Of a DNA stretch of 64,000 nt, positions 9,201-15,069 are shown piece after piece. Within the stretch, counting starts at the first letter, position 1; every line of letters starts with the position of its first letter. A model generated the notes under the pieces. That model made no database searches and was not told where the DNA came from. It saw nothing but the letters and a program-made list of their open reading frames with translations. Source of the DNA: Aeromonas veronii (lineage in GTDB: Bacteria > Pseudomonadota > Gammaproteobacteria > Enterobacterales > Aeromonadaceae); the NCBI RefSeq assembly GCF_040215105.1, contig NZ_CP157875.1, positions 3,029,501 to 3,093,500 on the forward strand, in the 5' to 3' direction. The translations under genes and the position numbers were made by a program.

Positions 9201-11438
9201 CTAGTGGGCCAATATGGCACCCTGACGCTGCATCTGAACGGCGACTATCAATACGCGCTGGACATCACCAACGCCGCCGTACTGGGCCTGGGGCCCTTGC
9301 AGACCCTCAATGATCATTTCACCTATCGGGCGCAGGATCTTGCCGGGGCCATCGATCTGGCTCAACTCACCATCATCATTCGCGGGCGCAATGATGCGCC
9401 TGTCGCCAATCCCGACCAGGCACAGGTCATCGAGGCCGGAGGGCTGAACAATGCCCAGCCTGGCCTGAATCCGAACGGCAACGTGCTGGACAATGACACG
9501 GATCTTGAAGGAGATTCCCTGACCGTGACGCAGGTACAAAACGCCAATGGTCAAAGTGCCAGCCTGGGCACGGTATTGCGTGGTCGTTACGGGGATCTTC
9601 TTATGAACGCCGATGGCAGGTGGCACTACAGCCTGGACAACAGTCTGGCCGAGGTGCAAGCCCTGCGTAGACCGGATCAGACCCTGACCGAAGTCTTCAG
9701 CTATCAGATTGTCGATATCTGGGGAGACGGCAGTGTCAGCACCCTGACCCTGACCATCAGGGGGAGTAATGACACCCCCATTGCCCAGGACGATCAGACC
9801 ACGGCCATCGAGGCTGGCGGCATTCACAACACCACGGCAGGGCGGGATCCCACTGGCAATGTACTGGACAACGACAACGATGTAGACAGCGCGGCCAATG
9901 GTGAAACCCGTACCGTTCTCACCGTCAGCAATGCCCAGGGGGTCAGCGCCACGGCAGGGCAGACGTTGCAGGGCCGCTATGGCCAGCTCATCCTCAATGC
10001 CGATGGCAGCTACCGCTATCTGCTGGACAATGACAACCCTGAGGTCGAGGCGCTGCGTACCGCCGGTCAGACACTGACCGACACATTTATTTATCTGATG
10101 CAAGATACGCTGGGAGCACAATCCCAAGCAAAATTGACAGTGCTGATTGAGGGAACCAATGACACCCCCATCGCCCAGGACGATCAGACCACGGCCATCG
10201 AGGCTGGCGGCATTCACAACACCACGGCAGGGCGGGATCCGGTGGGCAATGTGCTGGACAACGACAGCGATGTAGACAGCGCGGAGAACGGTGAGACCCG
10301 CGCCGTCCTCACCGTCAGCAATGCCCAGGGAGTCAGCGTCGCGGCAGGGCAGACGTTGCAGGGACGCTATGGCCAGCTCATCCTCAATGCCGATGGCAGC
10401 TACCGTTATCTGCTGGACAATGACAACCCCGAGGTCGAGGCGCTGCGCACCACCGGCCAGACATTGACCGAGATCTTCAGCTATCAGATGCGTGACACCA
10501 CCGGGGCTCAGTCCCTGGCCCGGCTGACGGTACTCATTCAAGGGGCCAACGACAATCCGGTCGCTCAGGATGACAGTGCGGTCGCCAACGATCAGCAGCC
10601 CGCCCCCCATACCCAGGGCCAGGTACTGCCAAACGACGGGGATGTGGACGCCAATGATCCCTTGCGTGTCGTGGCCGTGCGCAGCGGTGCCGAGAATGGC
10701 AGCGGCGACGGGGGCGTGCTCGGCCAGCCCCTGGCAGGCCGCTACGGCTGGCTCACACTCAATGCCGACGGCAGCTACAGCTACACCATCGACCTGACCA
10801 ACCGGGAAGTGCTTGCCGCTGCCGGGCTCGGACAGGTACTGCAGGATGTCTTCACCTACACCCTGGGGGATGGCAGCGATGCCACCGACCAGGCCCAGTT
10901 GGTGATCCACCTGGACATCTCGGCCCCCTATGTTCCGCCCCCCGACGAGGGACCCGCTGGCCACCATGAGGACGGGGCATCCGGAAATACCAGCACCGTT
11001 GACGCTTACCCCGACCCGACCCCCGTGGTGTTCGTGACCCCTGTCGTACAGAACATCAATTTACGGCTCGGGGCCAGCGCCGAGCAGTCCGATGGCAGCC
11101 AGCTGTTCTTCGGGCTGGCGCCGGAGATCCAGAGCCAGAGCATCGGCCAGGGTCTGGGTCAGCTCGACGGCACCTTCGTCAGCCAGAGCGTACAGGAGAG
11201 CTGGCTTGCCCAGGAGCTGGATCTGGCGACCTTCCTCGGTCGCCACGGGCGGATAGATCTCAATGCCGACGGCCTGCTCAGCGATGAGTCCGTATTCGCC
11301 ATGACTCCCCAGCAGATGAGACCCCATCTCGCTGACGGGCGCACCGGCAAGGCCAGCAGTTTTACCAGGCAGTTGCAGGATGCTGCGGGACGCACCATCG
11401 CACGCAATGCTGTCACAACAACAAGATCAGGCACTTGA
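282..11438 (+). CDS. Giant LEPR/DUF4347/VCBS-repeat surface protein, probable adhesin
   Basis: This 3718-aa protein has no Sec signal peptide. Its N-terminus carries the LEPR-type motif LALEPRILFDGAA (residues 18-30), which in known families marks very large exported proteins. A DUF4347 domain follows (about 60-215) with SHG (His116) and YGC (Cys159). About 230-1840 is an array of beta-sandwich domains resembling DUF11/isopeptide-forming modules. About 1850-1930 is an SdrD-B/CNA-B-like domain, about 1975-2115 a cadherin-like domain (DEDTDLTITGL), and about 2118-3545 eleven VCBS-type repeats. The C-terminus lacks RTX nonapeptides but has an EF-hand-like DLNADGLLSDES. The gene is followed after 17 bases by a TolC-like gene and three exporter-like genes, so it is probably their substrate. 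ATG 282 puts the LEPR motif within the first 25 residues. A role in attachment or biofilm is inferred. Confidence 0.88.
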   Translation: MATSNPRSILRPQHQMLALEPRILFDGAAAVAAEHQSQEHQDNPSDAPAHGEPSQTAQPRHLLVIDTRIEQAQQLTEHLDGNTSLLLIDKQTDALAAIGQKLAQLGQVDSIQILSHGSAGQFTLGNRTLTADNLASVSAQLQGWQSHLSQNADIQLYGCRVGAGESGQALVNALAQWTGADVGASSDDTGAISKGGDWQLEVSKGLIDQPLALGAAALHSYDSLLANAEPSSSLPQSSADVLLGDEVQFTVNVRNAASQSGYAPYLDIYLPSTGKDGNDGITFTQASYLGQVLQTHTVVFDASGNATHPLAVDSSGNPLIIRAADVGLRAGDTLVVVVLPFASVTQGQPDIPIQISARLSELADTSYSSATPQLTIGVRSGFQYGNDALNNPLDDPTLTESSLHSFVVRPTIIEFEQSLDMKEGETTTGPNFNHTLTLTATPAAGQILSNVVISQALPANMQVTAITPGTNGTLTSITLSDGRVITNPTLMANAINSDLIFISAFTVQYSTLSAATDTLVKFYVPDADANGQQVIDPNSGDAVQITIAAPTATGEWTPIDSRDVTPPDTTIDFSGQGDTIAFTARSISLQKEVVLSVDSGKTGLSPGDTLAYTVKMALSDYFAFGKNILGEGQFVVTDTLSDGQTFTGTPTLTLMRNGTSETIALVYTATQNADGTTTITFDIGQSLQNAFPLLSWLGGDLAFDDNQQGATLALLSYSALISQSYTPPAGNPQSEINEGDSIGNSATVTASILENSTNLTGGTESDSSQTTTRIPTSQVDIQLATVNGSNSPGGPVELRPGDEVTFRLSYDLVTGDYEQFKLTAYLPLPLFDISTINWTEGTGVGMWHFGTGDTNLGNIVSVTVGPGNALIFDFGSYATSALGGSRIEVEFTLRVGDQPFADQRTLDVLAQSSQVTTLNKTQLSSSDVTIITSIAEPDLAINHGVVSSSNGTVSGTTGSWTAPGSGGRPFTAPITDINAVNGDVVDIDGADKLRLATAIENRGGGGAYDVVTSINLPAGLTFSNGSLALANLQVYRGDGTQLTLGVDYQVNGNTISFLDAGNVASLLPGRSGTTADTNGSNLIVITYDVDVATDIRTSSTLETSAVLSNYASVNNGLDFTPVDLTDTASEQVAAPSLVIDFINGDADASSSAGHTSGNVLVIGESMGYDIRVTLPEGSTQQLQITDLIPPGFRLDTSYNGGKGYELITTGFGGTISDPTLSGSGLGTNDADALFSFNVSSATADNNQGNNSFTIRLRLVADNVMSNQPGTHLSNGASLHYQDPDGDVAAGAPIVREVTTAPSSDVIIQEPRLTVIQSLQTTPPPYGFEEGDNLSFNIVVSNTGALDAFDIRLSNALPTQLGNYSLGSVIYDGVDVSSQFELVGDPQAGYHLQTKADANIDMAVGKQLIITVSATVNASATSFAQLTNQAEVQWTSLNGTQGTSADPAGERTGVDGQLIDNVLNDFQVISKGVIPIASGILISRVGGVAETGGGATDASIEQVTVGEIVRYKVVALIPEGENDNYELRVSLPKGLSFIDPEQVRLALISNGALTSSLGGSLITGADVLGDQTSIAAQSISPTLANGLQGLLANSQIQVVTDADGNQTIIFRLGNIDNFDGDSNLEGIAIEFNVRVDNVQSNQAGTQLGVIAKDYVGTDPANLVQRGTSATVIQSVIEPGMGGLDKTITGFTPSINGTAGSANVQIDFQQTGGIIAFEPRLTDGFPGGSNYALTSLTITLNGTTYTYDRSAGGNNFGLPPGTTVTLTEGNSFAVNFSQLDVGAKVSLVYSVDLPNGANITGTDATLTWSSLPESFTGWGGSSVGADGSDSGERTGQDGPGNTLNNYVLTSRAGLGIISGTLWNDTASANTSTTPDGPGLTGKTVTLVWGGADGDLATTGDNRSFTATTDSSGHFSFGILPAGVYRLDGPAGATITDASAGTLQVRIDSDGNTLGQVSVTLTESGIDGSQYVDGANIGYVELNDAPELGNTTPAQSVDEDTDLTITGLSVADIDAGTGALTLTLTVSHGVLSLGSAAGLTVVTNNSGAQLILTGNLSALNAALLTLNYRGNQDFNGSDVLSVLVNDNGQFGDKLNGDGIPGNAEDALTDTTSIAITIRPINDAPIGQDDNVTATEAGGTKNNQPGNNPQGNLLTNDLDVDIATNGDRLHLGLVTSLDTAPNNTVTPNSADIPATLNGKYGTLYLLSGGGYRYEVNNSHPDVEALRLDSDTLTERFSYTLIDSLGASSLAYLDVTIRGANDAPVATPDTGSVTEQGVGQPGTDATGNVLGNDTDIDNADSKRVDKVALGPVTDLGQIIDVPAGSTSANGGQVPGLYGTLILGADGSYRYVVDNTNATVQALLTGESLTETFSYRVMDLGNLNDITTLLITINGSNDAPIAVADTGTAIEAGGINNATQGSNATGNVLTNDTDPDSANLNETKTVSAVSTGGGTAGILGSALKGTYGWLTLNANGTYTYVVDNSLSAVQALRLTSNTLTDSFSYTMRDAAGATSQASITMTIQGANDAPTAAADTATAIEDGGLNNGTAGTNPSGNVLTNDTDPDANGEQLTVSGVNFEATTGTVGSAINGRYGTLTLNADGSYSYVVNNAHPDVQALLPGETLTEQFGYQIRDLGGLLSASTLTITIEGRNDTPIAIADTAIAIEAGGLNNGTAGTNPSGNVLTNDTDPDSANLNETKTVSAVSTSGGTAGTLGSALRGTYGWLTLNANGTYTYVVDNANPDVQRLLPGDTLTEQFDYQIRDLGGLLSASTLTITIEGRNDTPVAIADTGTAIEAGGINNATLGSNATGNVLANDTDPDSANLNETKTVNAVSTIGGTAGILGSQLRGTYGWLTLNADGSYTYVVDNSLPAVQALRTSGDVLNDTFNYGMRDANNASSQSTLIIRIEGANDAPVAQNNTGLAAADNGAGNVRNPSGNLLTNDTDVDSGDLLTLTGGRTGEEASSGTLDPVSLGVPLVLVGQYGTLTLHLNGDYQYALDITNAAVLGLGPLQTLNDHFTYRAQDLAGAIDLAQLTIIIRGRNDAPVANPDQAQVIEAGGLNNAQPGLNPNGNVLDNDTDLEGDSLTVTQVQNANGQSASLGTVLRGRYGDLLMNADGRWHYSLDNSLAEVQALRRPDQTLTEVFSYQIVDIWGDGSVSTLTLTIRGSNDTPIAQDDQTTAIEAGGIHNTTAGRDPTGNVLDNDNDVDSAANGETRTVLTVSNAQGVSATAGQTLQGRYGQLILNADGSYRYLLDNDNPEVEALRTAGQTLTDTFIYLMQDTLGAQSQAKLTVLIEGTNDTPIAQDDQTTAIEAGGIHNTTAGRDPVGNVLDNDSDVDSAENGETRAVLTVSNAQGVSVAAGQTLQGRYGQLILNADGSYRYLLDNDNPEVEALRTTGQTLTEIFSYQMRDTTGAQSLARLTVLIQGANDNPVAQDDSAVANDQQPAPHTQGQVLPNDGDVDANDPLRVVAVRSGAENGSGDGGVLGQPLAGRYGWLTLNADGSYSYTIDLTNREVLAAAGLGQVLQDVFTYTLGDGSDATDQAQLVIHLDISAPYVPPPDEGPAGHHEDGASGNTSTVDAYPDPTPVVFVTPVVQNINLRLGASAEQSDGSQLFFGLAPEIQSQSIGQGLGQLDGTFVSQSVQESWLAQELDLATFLGRHGRIDLNADGLLSDESVFAMTPQQMRPHLADGRTGKASSFTRQLQDAAGRTIARNAVTTTRSGT
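6633..10920 (+). repeat. Eleven tandem VCBS-type repeats inside the giant protein gene
   Basis: Units of about 125-139 codons begin with ND(A/T/N)P(I/V)A...D and contain NVL.ND.D.D and a YG.L.LNADGSY.Y core. Starts are near 6633, 7048, 7452, 7843, 8220, 8607, 8997, 9390, 9768, 10158 and 10548. The units at 9768-10157 and 10158-10547 are both exactly 390 bases and nearly identical, as expected from recent duplication or homogenization. Confidence 0.88.
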
Positions 11439-11455
11439 TTCCAAGGACGAACCCT

Positions 11456-12982
11456 ATGCCACAACTCGCTTCCAGACCCTTGCTCCTCAGCACCCCACTG
11501 CTGCTGTGCGCCTGCAGCACTCTGCCACCTGAGACCTATACCGAGCAGGACAAGACCGACAGGATCCAGTTCGATCGCCAGATGATGTATGGCCAGCAGG
11601 AACCGGTGAACCACCCCATTACCTTCTACGAGGCGGCGGCCCGCGCCCTCAAGTACAACCTGGACTATCGCCTGAAGCTGATGGAGAGCGCCCTGGCCGC
11701 CGATCTGCGGGATCTCTCGAGCCACGAGATGCTGCCCCAGCTGGTGGCCTCCGCCGGACTGGCAGGACGCAGCAACGACTCCGGCGGCACCTCGGTCGGG
11801 ATAGAGGATGGTGAGGTGAGCCTGCGCCCCTCAACGTCCCAGGAGCGTTATCGTGATCTGAGCGGGCTGGGCCTGAGCTGGAGTCTGCTGGACTTCGGAG
11901 TGGCCTATTACCGCAACCAGCAAAAAGCCGACCAGGTGTTGATGGCCGAGGAGCGCAGACGCAAGGTTGCCCAGAACGTGCTGCAGGATGTGCGCAGCGC
12001 CTACTGGCGCGCCCTGGGGGCGCAGCGGCTGCTGCCAGAGGTCAACAAGCTGATGGCCAGAACCCAGATGGCCCTGGATTCGGCCCGCCAGGCCGAGACG
12101 CAGGGGTTGATGCCTCGCCAGCAGGCCCTCGCCTACCAACGGGCCCTGATAGACGCTGTCTCCCTGCTCAATCAGCGGCGACAGGATCTCGAGTTCGCCC
12201 GTGCCGAGCTGGCCGCCCTCATGTCGCTCCCCTCCGGCAGCAAGATGGAACTGGCCGATACCCCCGAGCCCAAGCTGCCCATCCTGGCACAGACCATCGA
12301 CAACATGGAGCTGATGGCGCTGGAGAATCGCCCCGAGATCATGGAGGAGTGGTATCGCAAGCGTGCCAACCAGCAGGACATCAAGATAGCCAAGGCGGAA
12401 CTCTGGCCAAACGTCAGCCTGAACTGGGGTTACAACTACGACTCCAACCAGTATCTCTACAACAATCACTGGTCCGAGACCGGGCTGCAAGTCTCGATCA
12501 ACCTGCTCAAGTTCCTGCGCATCCCCGCCATCCAGAATACCGAGGTCTCCCAGAAGGTCACCGACGATGCCCGCCGGGTCGCCCTCTCCATGGCGGTGCT
12601 GACCCAGGTCAGGGTCGGAGCGCTGCGTTATAACCTGGCAGCCCAGGAGGTCGCCTTCGCCGACGAGAGCCTGCGGGTCGACAAGAGTCTTCTGAACTAC
12701 GCTCAGGCGGCCCGTACCAGCGATCAGGGCTCAGAGCTCGAGGTGATCCGCTCGGAGGGGCGCTACCTGCTCTCCCGCTACCAGCGCGAAGCGGCTTACT
12801 CACAGGCACAGGCGGCCTGGGGGCGGCTCTACAACTCCATCGGCCTGGATGTGCAACCCGAGGCCATTGCCCAACACGACATCACCACCTTGGCCAACGC
12901 CATCGAGCAGACCATCAAGAAACAGGAGAACCAGGCCTTGCTGACCTCCAATAGCGGGGTACCCTATGCCCTCGTCGACTAA
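11456..12982 (+). CDS. TolC-family outer membrane lipoprotein of the giant-protein export locus
   Basis: A 508-aa TolC/OEP-like channel. The start at 11456 (MPQLASRPLLL) follows an AAGGA ribosome site and gives a lipoprotein signal ending LLLCACS, so the protein is probably anchored in the outer membrane. The body has the long helical repeats of outer membrane efflux proteins, with residues such as NRPEI and a Tyr/Asn-rich stretch in the second half. It lies 17 bases after the giant gene stop and overlaps the next gene by 17 bases, so the genes are very likely co-transcribed. In known type I and efflux systems such proteins form the outer exit duct. Here the partner adaptors are encoded just downstream. 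Confidence in the family is high; the cargo is inferred. Confidence 0.85.
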   Translation: MPQLASRPLLLSTPLLLCACSTLPPETYTEQDKTDRIQFDRQMMYGQQEPVNHPITFYEAAARALKYNLDYRLKLMESALAADLRDLSSHEMLPQLVASAGLAGRSNDSGGTSVGIEDGEVSLRPSTSQERYRDLSGLGLSWSLLDFGVAYYRNQQKADQVLMAEERRRKVAQNVLQDVRSAYWRALGAQRLLPEVNKLMARTQMALDSARQAETQGLMPRQQALAYQRALIDAVSLLNQRRQDLEFARAELAALMSLPSGSKMELADTPEPKLPILAQTIDNMELMALENRPEIMEEWYRKRANQQDIKIAKAELWPNVSLNWGYNYDSNQYLYNNHWSETGLQVSINLLKFLRIPAIQNTEVSQKVTDDARRVALSMAVLTQVRVGALRYNLAAQEVAFADESLRVDKSLLNYAQAARTSDQGSELEVIRSEGRYLLSRYQREAAYSQAQAAWGRLYNSIGLDVQPEAIAQHDITTLANAIEQTIKKQENQALLTSNSGVPYALVD

Positions 12983-13736
12983 CCTCTGCCTCCCGTGCCT
13001 GCTGCTGTTGCCGCTCAGTCTCCAGGCCGCGCCCGCGCCGCAGAGCGATCAGCAGCACTGGCAGGATGACCCCAATGCCATCCGCATCCTGCTGGCCGCC
13101 AATCTGGAGACCACCCTCTCCAGCCAGATGAGCGGTACCCTGGGGGAACTCCAAGCCCGTCTGGGCCAGCGAGTCCCAAAGGGCACGCTGCTGGCCCGTT
13201 TCGATTGCCGTGAAGGGGAGGCTCAGGCCAGCGTCGCCCGGGCTGAATTGCAGATGGCGCGCCAGGATCTCGCCGCCAAACGCAATCTGCGCAAACTCGA
13301 TGCGGTGGGGGATCTCGAGGTCGCCATCGCCGCCACCGGAGTGCAGAAGGCCGAGGGCGCCGATGCCCTGGCTCGGGCCCGCAGCAGCTACTGCGATGTC
13401 AGGGCCCCCTTTGCCGGGCGCATCGCCCAGGTGCAGGCCAAACCCTACCAGACCATGACTGCCGGCACCCCGCTGTTCGATCTGGTGAGCGACGGTCCCC
13501 TCAAGGTAAGGCTCAACGTCCCCTCTCGCCTGCTGTCCGGCCTCAAGGAGGGGCAGCCCATCGAGATCAACGTGCTCGAAACCGGCAAGCCCTATCAGGC
13601 CAAGATCAGCCAGATCAATGCCAGGGTCGATGCCGTGGCCCAGACCGTCGAACTGGAAGCCCGCCTGGATGCCCCCTACCCCGAGCTGGTGGCCGGCATG
13701 AGTGGCGTGGCTCGACTCATGGAGTCCCATGACTGA
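12966..13736 (+). CDS. Periplasmic HlyD/RND-type adaptor protein
   Basis: A 256-aa protein with an N-terminal signal peptide (about 1-22, ending LSLQAAP). A split biotinyl-lipoyl-like domain (SGTLGELQARLGQRVPKG and RAPFAGRIAQVQAKP) surrounds a short helical hairpin, followed by a beta-barrel segment. It is short for an adaptor and has only one brief coiled coil. The start lies inside the end of the tolC-like gene, and its own end overlaps the next adaptor, which suggests translational coupling. It would bridge an inner-membrane component and the TolC-like channel in the periplasm. A free efflux adaptor is the alternative, but no RND pump is adjacent. Confidence 0.82.
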   Translation: MPSSTNLCLPCLLLLPLSLQAAPAPQSDQQHWQDDPNAIRILLAANLETTLSSQMSGTLGELQARLGQRVPKGTLLARFDCREGEAQASVARAELQMARQDLAAKRNLRKLDAVGDLEVAIAATGVQKAEGADALARARSSYCDVRAPFAGRIAQVQAKPYQTMTAGTPLFDLVSDGPLKVRLNVPSRLLSGLKEGQPIEINVLETGKPYQAKISQINARVDAVAQTVELEARLDAPYPELVAGMSGVARLMESHD

Positions 13737-15069
13737 ACGCCTCCCTCCGCCTCAGCTACTGCTCGCACTCCATGCCCTGCGCGACCGGACCATGGCCGCC
13801 CGAAGTCTCAACGCCCTCGCCTTCTCCATGGCCAACGACCTGTATCAGCTGCTGCCCTTCCATCAGGCGCTGGTGTTCAAAAGCCACGGTCAGGCACAAG
13901 AGCTGCTCTGTGTCTCGGGCCTGGCCAAACCCAGCGAAGACTCTCCCTACCTCATCTGGCTCGACGGCATGAGTCGCTGGCTCGATGCACAGGTCAGCGG
14001 CAACCAGCCCGTCTGGCTGGCACGGGATGCCCTGGCCCTGCCCGATCACCTGGTCGATGGCTGGGCCGAATGGTGGCCGGAGGGGGTATTCTGCGTTCCC
14101 ATCCAGCATGAGGAGGGAGAGCGCCTCGGTCTGTTCTGCCTGCTGCGCGAAGCCGAACCTCCCGCTCCCCTGCTCCCCCTGCTGCCAGGCCTCTGGCAGA
14201 CCTGGGCCTATTGCTGGCACAGCCTGACCCATCAACCCAGGCTATTCAGCTGGCGGCCAAGCCGACGCCAACTCATCCTGCTGGCCACTGCGGCAGGCAT
14301 CATGCTGCTCATCCCCATTCGCCAGAGTGCCCTGGCGCCGGCAGAAGTGGTCTCACGCACCAATCAGGTGATCAGCAGCCCCTTGGCGGGGGTCATCCAG
14401 CATCTGGCAGTGCGCCCCAACCAGGTGGTGAAGGCCGGGGACCCGCTGTTTCGGCTCGACGAGACCACCTTGCGCAATCGGGCAGAAGTACTGACGCAGG
14501 AGGTGGCCGTCGCCGATGCCGAACTGCTCGCCGCCAGCCAGCGTGCCTTCGACAATCCCCAGAGCCGACGTGAGCTGACCCTGCTCACCGGCCGCGCCCA
14601 GCAGAAACGGGCCGAACTCGCGGGGGTCGAGCTGCAGCTCTCCCGCAGCGAGGTCACCTCCCCAAGCGATGGCATCGCCGTGTTCAGCGACGTCAACGAC
14701 TGGATCGGCAAGCCGGTGGTGACCGGAGAACGCATCATGCAACTGGCGGATCCCGGTCGTCCCGCCATGCGCATCCAGCTGCCGGTCGCCGACGCCATCG
14801 CCCTCGAACCCGGCGCCGAGGTCACCCTGTTCCTCAGCGCCTATCCCTTGCAACCCCTGCGTGGCAAGATCCTGGAGACCAGCTATCAGGCCCAGCCTGG
14901 GGCCGAAGGGGTCATCGCCTATCGGCTGCTTGCCAGCATCGAGGACGCCCCGCCCCATGCGCGCCTCGGCTTGCATGGCACGGCCAAGCTTTACGGCGAT
15001 CGCGTCCTGCTCGGCTATTACCTGCTGCGCCGGCCGCTGGCGGCCCTGCGCGCCTGGAGCGGACTTTGA
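13729..15069 (+). CDS. Membrane HlyD-like adaptor with N-terminal GAF-like domain
   Basis: 446 aa, starting at ATG 13729, which overlaps the upstream stop. Residues 1-165 look like a GAF fold (FHQALVFKS, VFCVPIQ, GLFCLLRE) and would be cytosolic. One transmembrane segment lies near 178-198 (LILLATAAGIMLLIPI). The remainder is an HlyD-type lipoyl/hairpin/barrel unit (SPLAGVIQHLAVRPNQVVKAG, SPSDGIAVFSDV). The domain order suggests a protein that joins a cytosolic sensing or docking domain to a periplasmic adaptor. It overlaps the next gene by one base. No ATPase domain is present. The GAF assignment is from sequence pattern only. Confidence 0.8.
   Translation: MTERLPPPQLLLALHALRDRTMAARSLNALAFSMANDLYQLLPFHQALVFKSHGQAQELLCVSGLAKPSEDSPYLIWLDGMSRWLDAQVSGNQPVWLARDALALPDHLVDGWAEWWPEGVFCVPIQHEEGERLGLFCLLREAEPPAPLLPLLPGLWQTWAYCWHSLTHQPRLFSWRPSRRQLILLATAAGIMLLIPIRQSALAPAEVVSRTNQVISSPLAGVIQHLAVRPNQVVKAGDPLFRLDETTLRNRAEVLTQEVAVADAELLAASQRAFDNPQSRRELTLLTGRAQQKRAELAGVELQLSRSEVTSPSDGIAVFSDVNDWIGKPVVTGERIMQLADPGRPAMRIQLPVADAIALEPGAEVTLFLSAYPLQPLRGKILETSYQAQPGAEGVIAYRLLASIEDAPPHARLGLHGTAKLYGDRVLLGYYLLRRPLAALRAWSGL

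Noticed and set aside
6633..10920. Tandem repeats as a CRISPR array
   Set aside because: Units are about 390 bases, in frame and encode VCBS domains; no short repeat-spacer pattern is visible here or elsewhere in the window.
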